Origin: JBBTSG01 sp038064775
Lineage (GTDB): Bacteria; Patescibacteriota; Minisyncoccia; UBA6257; GWB1-50-10
DNA: 13,216 nucleotides
NCBI GenBank assembly: GCA_038064775.1
Contig: JBBTSG010000021.1
Coordinates: 1 to 13,216 of the forward strand
Direction: 5' to 3'
Made by a program: the position numbers and the translations under genes. The notes beneath the pieces were generated by a model, which worked only from the letters and a program-made list of their open reading frames with translations, searched no databases and was not told where the DNA came from. Positions 12,415 to 13,216 of the stretch are shown here, piece by piece. Positions within the stretch are counted from its first letter, which is position 1, and every line of letters starts with the position of its first letter.

Positions 12415-13020
12415 ATGGAACAAAAAATTCGCACTAGAAAAATTCTTATGGCAGTTTTTACGTTAGCGGCAGTCGCGGTTGTTTTAGGTATTTCTTTTAA
12501 CAGTTCAAGTAAGCCCATGCAGGAAAGCGGGCCAAAGAATGGCAATCATCTTATTCGGATAACAACCAATTACGGGCAAATAGCTTTTAGAACTTACAAC
12601 GCGGACGCGCCAAAAACTGTCGCTAACTTTATCGCGCTCACCGAAAAAGGTTTTTATAATAATTTAACTTTTCATCGGGTGATTAAAGGTTTTATGATTC
12701 AAGGCGGCGATCCAAACGGCAACGGCACCGGTGGCCCGGGCTACGCATTTGAAGACGAATTAAATCCAGCGACCGCTTCTTATCAGAACGGTTATAAGAA
12801 AGGCGTTGTTGCGATGGCGAATGCCGGCCCGAACACAAACGGTAGTCAATTTTTCATAATGCTCGCCGATTATCCATTGCCGAACGCTTACACTATTTTT
12901 GGAAAAGTGGTTTCGGGACAAGACGTGGTTGATAAAATTGGCGAAGTAAAAACCAGTTCAGCGGATAAGCCAGTGACGCCGGTCACAATCGAAAAAATTC
13001 AAATTGAGGCAGCTGATTAG
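12415..13020 (+). CDS. Membrane-anchored peptidyl-prolyl cis-trans isomerase (cyclophilin type)
   Basis: A 201-residue protein with an N-terminal membrane anchor (residues 10-27, no lipobox Cys), a short Ser/Pro-rich linker, and a cyclophilin domain from about residue 45. Catalytic and binding motifs are FHRVIKGFMIQGGD (86-99, with Arg88 and Gln96), NGSQFFIML (142-150) and AYTIFGKVV (158-166). The usual HLDGKYT form is PLPNAYT here, so the Trp/His position of the cyclosporin site is changed. It should speed proline isomerisation in proteins outside the cell membrane. It has its own promoter and terminator. Confidence 0.93.
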   Translation: MEQKIRTRKILMAVFTLAAVAVVLGISFNSSSKPMQESGPKNGNHLIRITTNYGQIAFRTYNADAPKTVANFIALTEKGFYNNLTFHRVIKGFMIQGGDPNGNGTGGPGYAFEDELNPATASYQNGYKKGVVAMANAGPNTNGSQFFIMLADYPLPNAYTIFGKVVSGQDVVDKIGEVKTSSADKPVTPVTIEKIQIEAAD

Positions 13021-13057
13021 TTATTCTAAGAAATAAAAGCGTAAAATCTTTCTAGAT

Positions 13058-13085
13058 AAAAATCTGGTTTTTAACCAGATTTTTT
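13058..13085 (+). terminator. Intrinsic terminator after the cyclophilin gene
   Basis: AAAAATCTGGTT (13058-13069) pairs with AACCAGATTTTT (13073-13084) across a 3-nt loop, ending in a T-run. It lies 37 bp after the stop codon. Confidence 0.85.
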
Positions 13086-13101
13086 GTTTTGAAAAACCTC
13101 C

Positions 13102-13193
13102 GGTGGATAACCTGTTTATAAGAGAATCTTCCTAGAGACAAAAAATTCAATAAAAACTTGATTTTTTTATTTTTATTGAACTGTTGGGGATAA
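13102..13193. other. AT-rich tract with weak DnaA-box-like matches and an inverted repeat
   Basis: Three sites resemble TTATCCACA read on the minus strand: 13102-13110 (TTATCCACC), 13113-13121 (TTATAAACA) and 13185-13193 (TTATCCCCA). Between them TTCAATAAAAA (13146-13156) and TTTTTATTGAA (13170-13180) form an 11-bp inverted repeat. On the minus strand a T-run follows it, so it may instead be a terminator for a leftward gene outside the window. Function is uncertain. Confidence 0.3.
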
Positions 13194-13216
13194 TTTTAAT
13201 TTTGCTTGTTTTATTT

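Noticed and set aside
1..13216. Alternative genetic code (TGA as Gly, as in Gracilibacteria)
   Set aside because: TGA ends at least the glycosyltransferase and the DUF457-like gene at sensible places, and no gene needs TGA read-through.

Overview
The window looks like a scaffolded piece of a Patescibacteria (CPR) genome, most likely Parcubacteria-like. The reasons are compact AT-rich genes with few Shine-Dalgarno sites, at least two genes with leaderless-type promoters, standard decoding (TGA is a stop), many short GC-rich palindromic repeats between and inside genes, a type IV pilin-like protein, small stand-alone proteins, and a diversity-generating retroelement (DGR). Two runs of exactly 100 N (7399-7498 and 10186-10285) are scaffold gaps of arbitrary length. 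The lineage is inferred from sequence style, not from a phylogenetic marker.

Positions 1-1843 hold a DGR: a non-coding template-repeat-like segment (about 312-475) closed by a hairpin, an accessory variability gene (avd) on the minus strand, and a reverse transcriptase (RT) on the plus strand. The RT carries the DGR-type LGNLTSQ and YADD motifs. It is broken by an apparent one-base loss near 1098 and has no ordinary start codon. A (GA)13 microsatellite lies between avd and the RT. No target gene with a variable region is in the window.

Positions 1831-3741 (minus) encode a GT39/PMT-like membrane glycosyltransferase that overlaps the RT end by 13 bp. Its C-terminus carries two in-frame palindromic insertions. 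Positions 3793-4593 encode a secreted pilin-like protein.

Positions 4594-9935 form a heat-shock operon: CIRCE operator and promoter, hrcA (short form), grpE, dnaK, an unknown multi-pass membrane protein overlapping dnaK by 26 bp, then dnaJ. HrcA should repress its own operon through the CIRCE site, while GrpE, DnaK and DnaJ form the Hsp70 folding cycle. dnaK and dnaJ each carry a copy of the same double-hairpin repeat, in the same reading frame.

Positions 9943-11397 hold a large branched palindrome, a promoter, an L10 ribosomal-protein leader with its own inserted double hairpin and an attenuator-like hairpin, then rplJ, rplL and a strong terminator. The rest holds a tRNA-Val(CAC), a stand-alone MetRS beta-type tRNA-binding protein, a YdjM/DUF457-like membrane protein, and a membrane-anchored cyclophilin with a leaderless-type promoter and a terminator. 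The last 130 bases hold an AT-rich tract with three weak DnaA-box-like matches.

The two strongest leads are the decayed or phase-variable DGR with inverted avd, and the family of tandem-hairpin palindromic elements that enter coding genes and RNA leaders without breaking them.
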